This document shows, in pieces, positions 15,270-24,207 of a stretch of DNA of 64,000 nt (its first letter is position 1; each line of letters opens with the position of its first letter). Both the position numbers and the translations under genes were made by a program. This DNA comes from Flavobacterium selenitireducens. GTDB taxonomy: Bacteria > Bacteroidota > Bacteroidia > Flavobacteriales > Flavobacteriaceae. Where the stretch lies: positions 412,840-476,839 of the forward strand of contig NZ_JAAVIY010000002.1 in NCBI RefSeq assembly GCF_014748335.1. Direction: 5' to 3'. Under the pieces are notes generated by a model, which searched no databases, was not told the origin of the DNA, and was given only the letters and a program-made list of their open reading frames with translations.

Positions 15270-16296
15270 TATGCTTTACGTCGTTTTAGTTTTTCTCGTC
15301 GTCTCTTTTTTCCTCTATGTTTTGTTGGGAGGTGCCGATTTCGGAGCCGGAATCGTAGAATTGTTCTCCTCAAAGGACAATCAGAAGCCCATCAAAAAGA
15401 CCGTTTACGAAGTCATGGGGCCGGTCTGGGAAGCGAATCACATTTGGATCATCATCATGATCGTGATTTTGTGGATAGGGTTCCCGATGACCTACAACAT
15501 AGTCGTGGTTTACCTGCATATTCCATTGACACTGGTTTTGCTCGGGATCACCTTGCGAGGCGCGGCTTTTATCTTCCGACACTATGACGCCGTAAAGGGT
15601 CAGAGTTCCCAAAAGTTGTACGACAATCTGTTCAGGATCTCCTGCCTCATCACGCCCATTTTCCTCGGGATGACCTTCGGGGCGCTGGTTACGGGCGACA
15701 TCATGCTGCTCGAAGACCATCCGGGCATCGGATTTTACGACGCTTATGTTCATCCGTGGTTGCAATTGTTCCCGATACTGATCGGCTGTTTTTATGCCAC
15801 TTTATGCACGTTTTTGGCCGCCGTTTTCCTCATTGGCGAGGTTTCGGATGCACAACGCGAGATGTACATCCGCAAAGGAAAGGTCGCTGTCATTGCAGTG
15901 GTCGTCACCGGATTTTTGGTCTTGATAACAGGATTCGCCCAGGGACGCGATTTCGTACTGGATTTCGTGCGCGATCCGTTCGCGGTTTGTTCGGTAGTAT
16001 CGTCGGCTATTTTGCTTTATCCGCTTTGGCGTGCGATACGCTTCGGACGCGTCGAAAGATGCCGGTTTTTCGCCGGATTGCAGGTAGCACTGATCTTATT
16101 TGCGGCTGCGATCACGCATTTTCCGAAAGTGATCGCCACAACAACAGGAAAGTTGGACTTTATGCAAAACACCGCTCCGGATAGCGTAATGACCGTGTTG
16201 GGATGGTCGCTGATCGTTGGCGGTTTGCTGATCATTCCGGGATTTTTACATTTGCTGAAATCGTTTCACATGATCAAGATATTGGAGAAGGAGTGA
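15253..16296 (+). CDS. cydB: Cytochrome bd quinol oxidase subunit II
   Basis: Second structural subunit of the bd oxidase, needed for haem insertion and complex stability. It has 347 residues and about eight TM helices. Hallmarks are FLYVLLGGADFGAGIVELF near the start and GPVWEANHIWII soon after. The ATG at 15253 overlaps cydA by 17 nt; a second ATG at 15271, just after the cydA stop, would begin MLYVVLVF and is equally plausible. Overlap indicates translational coupling within a cydAB operon. No cydX-like small gene was seen after it. Confidence 0.95.
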   Translation: MKNWIDMLYVVLVFLVVSFFLYVLLGGADFGAGIVELFSSKDNQKPIKKTVYEVMGPVWEANHIWIIIMIVILWIGFPMTYNIVVVYLHIPLTLVLLGITLRGAAFIFRHYDAVKGQSSQKLYDNLFRISCLITPIFLGMTFGALVTGDIMLLEDHPGIGFYDAYVHPWLQLFPILIGCFYATLCTFLAAVFLIGEVSDAQREMYIRKGKVAVIAVVVTGFLVLITGFAQGRDFVLDFVRDPFAVCSVVSSAILLYPLWRAIRFGRVERCRFFAGLQVALILFAAAITHFPKVIATTTGKLDFMQNTAPDSVMTVLGWSLIVGGLLIIPGFLHLLKSFHMIKILEKE

Positions 16297-16364
16297 TGGT
16301 TTTTCTAAAGGAACAAGCGCCCGATCAGGGATATGACAAAAACAGAACTACTACAAAACGAAAA

Positions 16365-17252
16365 ATGCTGCATTTCGAAAGAGCCAAACCATCCGACGCC
16401 GGACAATTATCCGGGATTGCCCATGTTTCCAAACAAAACTGGGGCTACTCGAACGAGCAACTTGCTTCGTGGCGAACCGAACTCACGCTGACGCACGATT
16501 ATGTCACACACAATCACGTCGTCCGGATTTTTTTCCATCACGAACTCATCGGATTCTATGCGATAATCGATGGGGAAAACACAGAACTCGACCATTTGTG
16601 GTTGCTGCCGCAATACATGCGAAAAGGTTTCGGGTCGCTCATTTTTGCCGATATCAGGCGAACGGTCGCGACGCTGGGGAAATCAATATTCCGACTGGTG
16701 GCAGAGCCCCATGCCAAAGGGTTTTACGACAAGATGAACGGTGTGGTCATCGGTTCTTTCGAGAGTAAGATTCCCGGGCGGTTCCTCGAAATTTACGAGT
16801 TCACGACCTTCGCGAATCTGGCGTTGGCCGATGCAAAAGCCTCCGATTTCGACGAAATGGCTGCCGTTTGGCAAAGTTCCGTCGCAGTCACTCACGATTT
16901 TTTGAACCCCGACGACTTTGAGTTTTTCAAGGAATTGGTGTATTCCGGAGCCGTTTTCAGATCGGTTCCGACTTTGAAGATCGCCAAAATCGAAAACAGG
17001 ATCGTCGGGTTCCTGGGCGTTTCCGACGACAATCTTGAAATGCTGTTCGTCCACGATGATTTTCGCGCAAAAGGCATCGGCAAATTGCTTCTCGGTTATG
17101 CGCTGGATCATTTGAGCGTCCGCAAGGTCGAAGTCAATAAAGACAATATCCAGGCGGTAGGTTTTTACGAAAAGGCCGGATTTCGTTCGTACGAGCAAAC
17201 CGGGTCGGACGGTCTCGGGAAACCGTATCCGCTGTTGCGAATGAGCCTTTGA
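16365..17252 (+). CDS. Tandem GNAT acetyltransferase
   Basis: A 295-residue protein with two GNAT domains in a row. The first (about 1-145) has LDHLWLLPQYMRKGFGSLIF, and the second (about 150-295) has MLFVHDDFRAKGIGKLLLGY. Both show the acetyl-CoA-binding R/Q-x-x-G-x-G/A pattern (MRKGFG; RAKGIG). The second ends VNKDNIQAVGFYEKAGF, typical of small-molecule or peptide N-acetyltransferases. The ATG at 16365 was chosen because MLHFERAKPSDAG is a normal GNAT start; upstream in-frame ATGs overlap cydB. It may be read through from cydAB, but a functional link is not evident. Substrate unknown. Confidence 0.82.
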   Translation: MLHFERAKPSDAGQLSGIAHVSKQNWGYSNEQLASWRTELTLTHDYVTHNHVVRIFFHHELIGFYAIIDGENTELDHLWLLPQYMRKGFGSLIFADIRRTVATLGKSIFRLVAEPHAKGFYDKMNGVVIGSFESKIPGRFLEIYEFTTFANLALADAKASDFDEMAAVWQSSVAVTHDFLNPDDFEFFKELVYSGAVFRSVPTLKIAKIENRIVGFLGVSDDNLEMLFVHDDFRAKGIGKLLLGYALDHLSVRKVEVNKDNIQAVGFYEKAGFRSYEQTGSDGLGKPYPLLRMSL

Positions 17253-17328
17253 GTCAAGTTTTTTTGGACGTTTGAGCAAAGTTGTCGTGGAATTTGCGCG
17301 CGAACTTTGTCCCATAAAAAATCGAATT

Positions 17329-18237
17329 ATGTGGACAATCAACAACATGCCCGACCAATCCGGAAAGCTCGCTATCGTCACGGGTGCCAACACGGGAATC
17401 GGCAAGGAAACCGCCAAAGCCCTCTACGACAAGGGTGCTACAGTGATCCTGGCGTGCCGGGATTCCAAAAAAGCGCAAGCGGCCCTCGAAGAAATTGTAT
17501 CGGATGGTAGCAAAGGCAGACTCGAAATCGGTATGCTCGACCTCTCCGACCTCGAATCGGTACGGAACTTTGCCCAGGCGTTCAAAGCCAGGCACGACAA
17601 GTTAGACATCCTTATCAATAACGCTGGAATTATGTTAACGCCTGAGGCCAAGACCAAACAAGGTTTCGAGTTGCAGTTCGGCGTGAATTTCCTCTCGCAT
17701 TTCGCATTGACGGCGCTTTTGTTTCCGACTTTGAAAGCAGCCGCGAACGCACGGGTCGTCACCCTCACGAGCGGCGCCGCTACATTGACCAACGGCATCG
17801 ACTTCGGCAATCTCAGGATCGAAACCGGATACGATTCCCAAAAAGCGTATAACGACAGCAAGCTCGCCGATTTGCAATTCGCCTATGACTTCCACCGCCG
17901 TTTGCGCCAATCCGGAAGCCACATCCTATCGGTTGCGGCACATCCCGGCGTCGTGCACACAGATTTACAGCGCCATATTCCTACAAAGATCCTCCGGGAA
18001 GCGTTCTCCAAATTTCCACAGGTTTCCGAACCTTGGCAAGGCGCGCTTCCAAGCCTGTTTGCGGCAACCGAGCCGTCGGTCGAAAGCGGTGACTTTTACG
18101 GACCCGACGGAGCATCAGAATTTTCAGGATATCCCGCCAAATCCAAACACGATTCCGACGCGATCCGCGACCAAAATCAATGGAAGAAGTTGTGGGATTT
18201 TGCGGAGTCGGCCACGTCAACTCATTTTGAATTCTAA
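17329..18237 (+). CDS. Short-chain dehydrogenase/reductase (retinol-dehydrogenase-like)
   Basis: A 302-residue NAD(P)-dependent oxidoreductase. The Rossmann motif TGANTGIG is at residues 18-25, NNAGIM follows, the catalytic serine is in LTSGAA, and the active-site Y-x-x-x-K is YNDSK. AAHPGVVHTDL is also characteristic of this classical SDR branch, which includes retinol dehydrogenases and WW-domain oxidoreductases. The ATG at 17329 was chosen; the upstream TTG frame adds residues unlike the family. It is followed after 12 nt by a second reductase and probably forms an operon with it. Substrate unknown. Confidence 0.9.
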   Translation: MWTINNMPDQSGKLAIVTGANTGIGKETAKALYDKGATVILACRDSKKAQAALEEIVSDGSKGRLEIGMLDLSDLESVRNFAQAFKARHDKLDILINNAGIMLTPEAKTKQGFELQFGVNFLSHFALTALLFPTLKAAANARVVTLTSGAATLTNGIDFGNLRIETGYDSQKAYNDSKLADLQFAYDFHRRLRQSGSHILSVAAHPGVVHTDLQRHIPTKILREAFSKFPQVSEPWQGALPSLFAATEPSVESGDFYGPDGASEFSGYPAKSKHDSDAIRDQNQWKKLWDFAESATSTHFEF

Positions 18238-18249
18238 ACGACAAGGGAT

Positions 18250-19218
18250 ATGAAATCGTCAGATACCACTGTTCTGGTCATAGGCGGTTCGGGTTTTCTC
18301 GGGTTGCAATGGGTGTTACAGTTGCTCGACGCGGGTTATTCCGTACGCACGACAGTTCGCGCTTTGGCTAAAAAAGGCAAGGTGTTGCAAGCGTTGCAGA
18401 GCGCCGGTGCAAATGTTTCGCGTCTCGAATTTTTCGAAGCGGATCTCACCTCCGACAAAAATTGGTACACTGCCGTTTCAGGTTGCCGATATGTGCTCCA
18501 CGTCGCCTCTCCGTTTCCGGCGGACAATCCTCAAGACGAAAACGAACTTATCGTGCCGGCCCGTGACGGTGCACAGCGCGTGCTCAAGGCCGCCAAAGAA
18601 GCAAACGTCGAACGCGTGGTCATGACCTCTTCGTTTGCCGCCATCGGGTATAGCGAGCCCGACAAGACGCACGTTTTTTCCGAAGTGGACTGGACCGATG
18701 AAAACGCCCCGATTCCCGCTTACATCAAGTCGAAGACCGTCGCGGAAAAAGCGGCGTGGAATTTTGTCCGGACGCAGGGAAACGGGCTAGAACTTAGCGT
18801 GATAAATCCGGTTGGGATTTTTGGGCCTGTCATGGGCGACAATTATTCGGCTTCCGTGGCTACGGTGATAAAGGGAATAGTCGACGGGAAAATAACCGAA
18901 AGTCCTGATTTTACGTTCGGTGTCGTAGATGTTCGCGACGTGGCGGATTTGCACCTCAAGGCGATGGTGCATCCCGATGCCGCTGGTGAACGCTTCCTTG
19001 CGACATCTGATGGTGTAATGAGTTTCGCCGACGTGGCGGATCTCATCCGCAAGGAACGTCCGCAATTCGCATCTGAAATCAACATCCAACACAAAACCGA
19101 AGATTCGTTTTACATTTCCATGGACAACCAAAAAGCAAAAAATTGGTTTGATTGGAAGCCGATCGCAAAGGAAAGCGCGATTTTGGCAAGTGTCGATTCG
19201 TTATATGGCAAGGCGTGA
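18250..19218 (+). CDS. NAD-dependent epimerase/dehydratase, dihydroflavonol-4-reductase-like
   Basis: A 322-residue extended short-chain dehydrogenase. It begins with a Rossmann motif (VIGGSGFLG, residues 10-18), carries VLHVASPFP, then a catalytic region VMTSSFAAIG and the Y-x-x-x-K motif YIKSK. These features are those of plant-type dihydroflavonol reductases and bacterial aldehyde or ketone reductases. With the neighbouring SDR it forms a two-gene reductase operon, and an AraC regulator gene follows 82 nt later on the same strand. A role in detoxifying reactive carbonyls would fit, but that is inference. Confidence 0.88.
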   Translation: MKSSDTTVLVIGGSGFLGLQWVLQLLDAGYSVRTTVRALAKKGKVLQALQSAGANVSRLEFFEADLTSDKNWYTAVSGCRYVLHVASPFPADNPQDENELIVPARDGAQRVLKAAKEANVERVVMTSSFAAIGYSEPDKTHVFSEVDWTDENAPIPAYIKSKTVAEKAAWNFVRTQGNGLELSVINPVGIFGPVMGDNYSASVATVIKGIVDGKITESPDFTFGVVDVRDVADLHLKAMVHPDAAGERFLATSDGVMSFADVADLIRKERPQFASEINIQHKTEDSFYISMDNQKAKNWFDWKPIAKESAILASVDSLYGKA

Positions 19219-19266
19219 ATTCGTCGGTCGGGCCCGAAAACTTAACGTTTCTTAACTTCAATGGCG

Positions 19267-19274
19267 TAAATTTG
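19267..19274 (+). promoter_or_regulatory. Candidate -7 box for the AraC regulator gene
   Basis: TAAATTTG matches TAnnTTTG exactly and lies 27 nt before the ATG at 19301, giving a leader of about 20 nt. A TTG at -33 is not obvious. Confidence 0.5.
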
Positions 19275-19300
19275 CGTTGTCGTACCGGAATTACGATCAT

Positions 19301-20083
19301 ATGAAATTCAACAATATACAATCCTGCCATCTCGGCCCGGAAATCTCGCCGGAACAGTTCATCCCCGAGCATTTTTTCCTGTATTTGCTCAAGGGTTCAA
19401 TGCTCGCATTCGATGGCAACAAAAAGTACGAGATGGCCGAAGGCGACTACTGCATCGCGCGTAAAAACCATCTCGTGCGATACACGAAACGCAAGAACGA
19501 CGGACAATTCGAAAAAGTCATCATTACCTTCGACGCCGCTTTCCTGCAAAAGTTTTACGAGCGCCACAAGCCTGGTAAGCGCAACTGGATTGCCGACGAC
19601 TCTTTTATTTTTGTTGAAGACGATACACTCATCCGGAATTTTATCCGGTCGCTCGAGCCGTATTACAACGGGACGGAAACGCTCGATGAGACATTTGCCG
19701 ATGTAAAACGAGAAGAGCTTTTACTGATTTTGTTACGCCGAAACCCGGATTTATCAGGCGTTTTTTTCAATACGGCACTACCTGAAAAAATCGATTTGGA
19801 AGCCTTTATGCTCAAGAACTTCCGGTTCAACGTGAGCCTGGATCGGCTTGCGTTTCTCACGGGTCGCAGTCTGTCTACGTTCAAACGTGATTTTTCGAAT
19901 ATTTTCGGGACGACGCCCGGGCAATGGCTGACGCAAAAGCGATTGGAGGAGGCCCATTTCCTGATCCAATCCGAAAAGCGGAAACCGAGCGAAATTTATC
20001 TCGACCTCGGGTTCGAAAACCTTTCCCATTTTTCCCGGGCGTTCAAGAAGCGCTTCGGCTACGCGCCGAACCAAGCCGCGTAA
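19301..20083 (+). CDS. AraC-family transcriptional regulator
   Basis: A 260-residue regulator with an N-terminal cupin-like sensor part (about 1-150; FLYLLKGSMLAFDGNKKYEM and YCIARKNHLVRYTK) and two helix-turn-helix motifs at the C-terminus (LDRLAFLTGRSLSTFKRDF; ENLSHFSRAFKKRFGYAPNQ). The ATG at 19301 was chosen over an upstream TTG at 19277, which overlaps the -7 box. Its nearest likely targets are the two reductase genes upstream. Ligand unknown. Confidence 0.9.
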   Translation: MKFNNIQSCHLGPEISPEQFIPEHFFLYLLKGSMLAFDGNKKYEMAEGDYCIARKNHLVRYTKRKNDGQFEKVIITFDAAFLQKFYERHKPGKRNWIADDSFIFVEDDTLIRNFIRSLEPYYNGTETLDETFADVKREELLLILLRRNPDLSGVFFNTALPEKIDLEAFMLKNFRFNVSLDRLAFLTGRSLSTFKRDFSNIFGTTPGQWLTQKRLEEAHFLIQSEKRKPSEIYLDLGFENLSHFSRAFKKRFGYAPNQAA

Positions 20084-20102
20084 TCCGTCTAAATCCGCAA
20101 AT

Positions 20103-21077
20103 CTAGCCCATCGCATTCTTGACATTCTCGATGAAATAAGGCGAGTCGTTCCACTTGATTTTCCGGAATTTGTAGTCGTTCTTGAGCTCGTCCGGAAGGC
20201 AATTCCAAATAGCCTCGTTCATTTTTTCGAGCAATAATTTTTTGGAAAACGTGTCGGTCACGACCAGGCTGATCTCGCGCACAGGCTTGGGTTCTTTGAA
20301 CGGCTTGAAAAGTTCGGCGTGACTCTCATTGAGTATCGAGAGTTGCGGAATGATCGCAAAGCCCAAACCGGCGCGCACGAAATTTTTAAGGGTTTCGATC
20401 GAGCTGATGTCGTACGTGAATTGTTCCTTTATTTTTTTTGTGTTCTCAATTCCGCAAATGTCAAGCAATTGGGCATTGTAGCAGAATTCGTGCTGCAACA
20501 ACAACAGTTCGGGTTTGTCGGTAGATTGGAGTTCGTAAAAATCATCTGAGGCTTTCGGATGGTTTTCGTTTAGGTAAGCCACGAAAGGTTCGGAAAAAAC
20601 CGGATGTTCGATTAAATTCGGATTTCCCGTCGGCGTTGCCATCAGCGCCACGTCGATTGCACCAGATTCGAGGTCGCGCATAAGATGGTAAGTCGATTCT
20701 TCGCGAATGATGAAATGAACTTTTGGCGCCAGTTCGCGCATCGACTTGATGAAGAGCGGAATCAGGTAAGGCGACAACGTCGAGATCACGCCGAGTTTCA
20801 ATTCGCCTTCTAACGTGTTTTTTTGGCGAATCACAAAATTCCGTATGTCGTCGGCCTCGCGTAGCAGTTTCCTGGCGCGTTGTATGATTTCAACTCCGGC
20901 AAAAGTTGGCGTCAACGGCACTTTGCTGCGGTCGAAAATCTTAATTCCTATTTCTTCTTCGAGGTTTTTGAGTTGGATCGTCAATCCCGGCTGCGTCACC
21001 ATGCAGACTTCAGCTGCGCGCGCGAAATGGCGTTCTTCATCCAGAGCGACGATATATTTTAGCTGCTGTAATGTCAT
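20103..21077 (-). CDS. oxyR: OxyR-type LysR-family peroxide sensor
   Basis: A 324-residue LysR-family regulator: winged HTH at 1-60 (LKYIVALDEERHFARAAEVC, then KIFDRS) and an effector domain after residue 90. The redox pair of OxyR is present at C199 and C208 in LLLLQHEFCYNAQLLDIC. These have the same numbers and spacing as in E. coli OxyR, where peroxide forms a disulfide between them and switches on antioxidant genes. It is divergent from an esterase gene and, after that, an OsmC peroxidase gene, which are plausible targets. A weak -7-like TACCTTTA lies upstream. Confidence 0.9.
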   Translation of the reverse strand: MTLQQLKYIVALDEERHFARAAEVCMVTQPGLTIQLKNLEEEIGIKIFDRSKVPLTPTFAGVEIIQRARKLLREADDIRNFVIRQKNTLEGELKLGVISTLSPYLIPLFIKSMRELAPKVHFIIREESTYHLMRDLESGAIDVALMATPTGNPNLIEHPVFSEPFVAYLNENHPKASDDFYELQSTDKPELLLLQHEFCYNAQLLDICGIENTKKIKEQFTYDISSIETLKNFVRAGLGFAIIPQLSILNESHAELFKPFKEPKPVREISLVVTDTFSKKLLLEKMNEAIWNCLPDELKNDYKFRKIKWNDSPYFIENVKNAMG

Positions 21078-21116
21078 GATTATAATTTTATTTTATAAAG
21101 GTAAAAAATTATCAAT

Positions 21117-21148
21117 TTGATTTATTATGTTGTGTCGCCATATCTTTG
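21117..21148 (+). promoter_or_regulatory. Promoter of the esterase gene in the oxyR divergent region
   Basis: TTG at 21117-21119, a 21-nt spacer, then TATCTTTG at 21141-21148: an exact fit to the Bacteroidota TTG / TAnnTTTG pattern. It drives the hydrolase that starts at 21186 and lies next to the divergent oxyR start, a typical place for OxyR binding. Confidence 0.65.
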
Positions 21149-21185
21149 ATTCATCAAAAAAACACAACAATCTAAAGCTTCAATC

Positions 21186-22214
21186 ATGAAAACTAAAATC
21201 ATCACTTCAATTGCGCTTTTTAGCGGTATTCTCGGCTTCAGCCAAATAGATACGGCACTTTCCGGAAATTACGCCGTCGAAGGCAAAACGCGCGAATTCC
21301 TTAAAGCCGTTCACGGTGACGGAACAGGAAAACAACTTTATGAGTTGTCTTACGACGATGCCCGCAAGGTTTTGATCGGTGCGCAAACCGGCGACTACAA
21401 GTTACAACCGTCTGATATTTCGGAAAAAACGATAACGCAGGAAGGAAAAACGATAAAGCTGACCATCGTTAAGCCAAAAGGTGCCAAAGGAAACTTGCCG
21501 ACCGTCATGTATTTTCACGGCGGCGGATGGGTGCTCGGCAATTTTTTCACTCACGAGCGCCTGGTGCGTGAAATCGCCGCCGGTGCCAACGTGTCGGTGG
21601 TTTTCGTGAACTACACGCCGGCTCCGGAAGCACTTTTCCCTGTTGCAAACGAAGAAGCGTACGCGGCGACGAAATGGATCAAAGCCAACGGTTCGCAGCT
21701 CGGATTGAACACGGCGAAGCTGGGAGTTGCGGGAGACAGCGTCGGCGGGAATATGGCAATTGCCGTGACGTTGATGGCCAAAGATCGCAAAGGTCCGGAA
21801 ATAGACTTCCAGTTATTGTTTTATCCGGTAACGGACAACAATCTCGACACCGCTTCTTATCACCAATTTGCCAACGGCCATTTTTTGACCCGGAACGCGA
21901 TGGATTGGTTCTGGAAAACGTACGCTCCCAAAGCCGAGGATCGCAATTCAAAATACGCCTCGCCTTTGCGCGCAGATCTTGATCAACTCAAAGGATTGCC
22001 GCAGGCTCTTGTGATCGTGGCAGAGAACGACGTTTTGCGTGATGAAGGAGAAGCGTATGCCAAAAAACTGAACGCGGCCGGAGTAAAGGTAACGGCAACC
22101 CGCTATATCGGGACGATACATGATTTCGTAATGTTGAATCCGATTACCGACACACCGGCACCGAGAGCGGCAATTCAGCAGGCAATTGATTTCGTCAAGG
22201 CCCGGACGAGATAA
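21186..22214 (+). CDS. Exported alpha/beta hydrolase (hormone-sensitive-lipase family esterase)
   Basis: A 342-residue esterase with a signal peptide (about 1-20, MKTKIITSIALFSGILGFSQ). The oxyanion-hole motif HGGGW of the HSL family is followed by the nucleophile elbow GDSVGG, and a catalytic His is in IGTIHDFVML. It probably hydrolyses short acyl esters in the periplasm. It has a strong promoter match upstream and lies between oxyR and osmC, so it may belong to a peroxide-response unit. There is a 111-nt gap before osmC. Confidence 0.88.
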   Translation: MKTKIITSIALFSGILGFSQIDTALSGNYAVEGKTREFLKAVHGDGTGKQLYELSYDDARKVLIGAQTGDYKLQPSDISEKTITQEGKTIKLTIVKPKGAKGNLPTVMYFHGGGWVLGNFFTHERLVREIAAGANVSVVFVNYTPAPEALFPVANEEAYAATKWIKANGSQLGLNTAKLGVAGDSVGGNMAIAVTLMAKDRKGPEIDFQLLFYPVTDNNLDTASYHQFANGHFLTRNAMDWFWKTYAPKAEDRNSKYASPLRADLDQLKGLPQALVIVAENDVLRDEGEAYAKKLNAAGVKVTATRYIGTIHDFVMLNPITDTPAPRAAIQQAIDFVKARTR

Positions 22215-22254
22215 CGAGATTCGCCTGTTGGTGCCATCTTGACAAAACTGAATT

Positions 22255-22284
22255 AAACGACAACAAACGACAACGAACGACAAC
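22255..22284 (+). repeat. Three tandem 10-bp repeats
   Basis: AAACGACAAC, AAACGACAAC and GAACGACAAC occur in a row between the esterase and osmC genes, 42 nt before the osmC ATG, followed by a further partial AAAC. The 10-bp period would put each copy on the same face of the helix. Confidence 0.85.
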
Positions 22285-22325
22285 AAACACTTACAAATAA
22301 TTACAAACGGTAAATCACAGAAATT

Positions 22326-22745
22326 ATGAAATTCACAAGAAAAGCAAACGCAAACTGGAAAGGAACAGGAATGGAAGGAAAAGGAACCATTTCAACCCAA
22401 AGCAAGACTCTCGATGATACCCAACTTTCGTTCAAGACCCGATTCGAGGACGGAACCGTGGGCACAAACCCGGAAGAATTGATCGCAGCCGCACATTCTG
22501 GATGTTATACGATGCAGTTGAGCTTCCTTTTGAGCGACGCCGGCTATATCCCGGAAAATCTCGATACCGAAGCGAGATTGACATTCGAAGATGGGACGAT
22601 CACTAAAATCCATCTCGAACTCAACGCAAAAGTTCCGGGCTTGGCCGAGGATAAATTCCAGGAATTGGCGGCGAAGGCAAAGGCGATCTGCCCGGTCTCA
22701 AAAGTCCTCAACGCCGAAATCACACTTACCGCAACACTGGATTGA
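22326..22745 (+). CDS. osmC: OsmC-family organic hydroperoxide reductase
   Basis: A 139-residue thiol peroxidase of the OsmC/Ohr family, which reduces organic hydroperoxides. Both redox cysteines are present: C60 in AAAHSGCYTMQLSF and C122 in ICPVSKVL. The AAHSGC context and the start MKFTRKANANWKG fit OsmC rather than Ohr. It lies downstream of oxyR and the esterase, after a 10-bp triple repeat, and has its own strong terminator. A role in oxidative stress together with OxyR is likely. Confidence 0.92.
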   Translation: MKFTRKANANWKGTGMEGKGTISTQSKTLDDTQLSFKTRFEDGTVGTNPEELIAAAHSGCYTMQLSFLLSDAGYIPENLDTEARLTFEDGTITKIHLELNAKVPGLAEDKFQELAAKAKAICPVSKVLNAEITLTATLD

Positions 22746-22768
22746 GTGTTTTTTGACTGATTGATTGG

Positions 22769-22796
22769 AACAGGCTCTTCGGGGCCTGTTTTTTTT
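22769..22796 (+). terminator. Rho-independent terminator of osmC
   Basis: AACAGGC and GGCCTGTT form a strong stem with a short loop, followed by eight T, 24 nt after the osmC stop codon. Confidence 0.9.
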
Positions 22797-22888
22797 GACC
22801 TGACTTATGGAAACCACTGAGGTTTATCCCAACGACCAAAATCCCAGAACCGTTGACGGAAATTCGTACTTTTAGCGAAACATTCTGC

Positions 22889-23605
22889 ATGAGAACCCTT
22901 TTCTCCGTATTGTGGCTGCTGTTTGGCGTTGTTTCGTTTTCCCAGGAAAAAGATTCCGTGGCGGCCGTGCTCCCTGAAATTCCCGGTTATGTCGAGCGCG
23001 ATTCGCTCTATCGCGAAGACCAGTTCTATACCAGCTTTACTTATAACATCCTGACCGCGATGCCGAAAGATGTTTCCCAGAACAAATTTTCGGCAGGTTT
23101 TACGATTGGTTTCCTACGCGATTTCCCTATCAATGAGGAACGTACGTTTTCCATTGCGCCTGGCATTGGTTACGCGCTCCAGAATTTCAACTACAATTTG
23201 ATCGTCAACGGAGAGGGCGTCATCCCGGAATACGAACTGATTTCGGACTCGACCTATTACGAAAAAAACAAACTTTCCTTGAACTATATCGACATCCCGA
23301 TCGAGTTCCGTTGGCGCAATTCAACCGTCGAAAGCCATAAATTCTGGAGAGTTTACACGGGCGTCAAGTTCAGTTATCTCGTGCACAGCCGGTCGAAATT
23401 CGTCGGTGACGGCGGAAAGACGCTCATCATCAACAACGACGACCTGAACAAGTTCCGCTACAGCGTCTATCTTGCCGCGGGTTACAACACCTGGAACCTT
23501 TATGTGCAATACGGCCTGAATCCGATATTCAAGGAAGGTTCCGTAAATGGGAATTCCATCGATATGAGTTCGGTAAACGTTGGGCTGATGTTCTACATTT
23601 TATAG
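22889..23605 (+). CDS. PorT-family outer-membrane beta-barrel protein
   Basis: A 238-residue exported barrel protein. The signal peptide is at 1-18 (MRTLFSVLWLLFGVVSFSQ), followed by alternating strands ending in an aromatic residue (SSVNVGLMFYIL). KFSAGFTIGFLRDFP and SLNYIDIPIEFRWR are typical of the PorT group. In this phylum PorT/SprT takes part in type IX secretion. Being next to rpoN and asnS supports that, but several other small barrels look alike, so a symbol is withheld. The ATG at 22889 puts the signal peptide at the N-terminus. Its stop overlaps the convergent membrane gene by 6 nt. Confidence 0.75.
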   Translation: MRTLFSVLWLLFGVVSFSQEKDSVAAVLPEIPGYVERDSLYREDQFYTSFTYNILTAMPKDVSQNKFSAGFTIGFLRDFPINEERTFSIAPGIGYALQNFNYNLIVNGEGVIPEYELISDSTYYEKNKLSLNYIDIPIEFRWRNSTVESHKFWRVYTGVKFSYLVHSRSKFVGDGGKTLIINNDDLNKFRYSVYLAAGYNTWNLYVQYGLNPIFKEGSVNGNSIDMSSVNVGLMFYIL

Positions 23606-24205
23606 CCAGAAATACCACAACGCGATCTGAGGCACGAGTCCGCAAAAAAAGCCGATGGCGAGTTCCGTCGGCGTATGGGCTTTCATTTCGAGTCGCGAGC
23701 TCGCCACGAATCCGTTGACGGCCACCAATCCGACGATGATCAAAAGCGCATTCGCCTGGTTGTGGAAGCTCAAACCCATCACAAAAGCCGTCAGCGCGCT
23801 TATCCCAAGCATGTGTAAACTCGCCCTTATCTTTGCGAAACTCAGCAACAACGCCAAAAACGTGCTCGCCATCGCACCGGCAAAGAAGAAAAACAGTTCG
23901 AATATGGTGTCGATCGTAATGCTTTTCGAAATCAGGATGTAGAGCAAAATGCATTGTATGAACAACGGAATCTTGCGCTGGGACAATTTCGACAACATGA
24001 TCGAATCGATTTTTCCGAGCGATCGCAACAAGAAGAAAATACAAGTAGGGATAAAAACCGTTATGATCGAAATCTGAAGTAAGATCAGCGATTTTTGCGT
24101 GCTGTTGTATGGGTTGACGTCAATCAGGAAATAAAAAAGCGTGGCGTAAACCGAGATAAAAACCGGGTGGAATACGTACGAAAAAAGAGGCAGGATTTTG
24201 CGCAC
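23600..24205 (-). CDS. Polytopic membrane protein, PAP2-like C-terminus
   Basis: A 201-residue protein with about six TM helices, starting MRKILPLFSYVFHPVFISVY. The C-terminal stretch SSRLEMKAHTPTELAIGFFCG resembles the second half of the PAP2 phosphatase motif (S/T and H positions), but the full KxxxxxxRP / PSGH / SRxxxxxH set is not visible, so enzymatic activity is doubtful. It begins 2 nt after the rpoN stop codon and is surely co-transcribed with it. Function unknown. Confidence 0.75.
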   Translation of the reverse strand: MRKILPLFSYVFHPVFISVYATLFYFLIDVNPYNSTQKSLILLQISIITVFIPTCIFFLLRSLGKIDSIMLSKLSQRKIPLFIQCILLYILISKSITIDTIFELFFFFAGAMASTFLALLLSFAKIRASLHMLGISALTAFVMGLSFHNQANALLIIVGLVAVNGFVASSRLEMKAHTPTELAIGFFCGLVPQIALWYFWL

Positions 24206-24207
24206 CG

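Noticed and set aside
22255..22290. Possible CRISPR-like repeats
   Set aside because: The 10-bp units are contiguous with no spacers and no cas genes are nearby.
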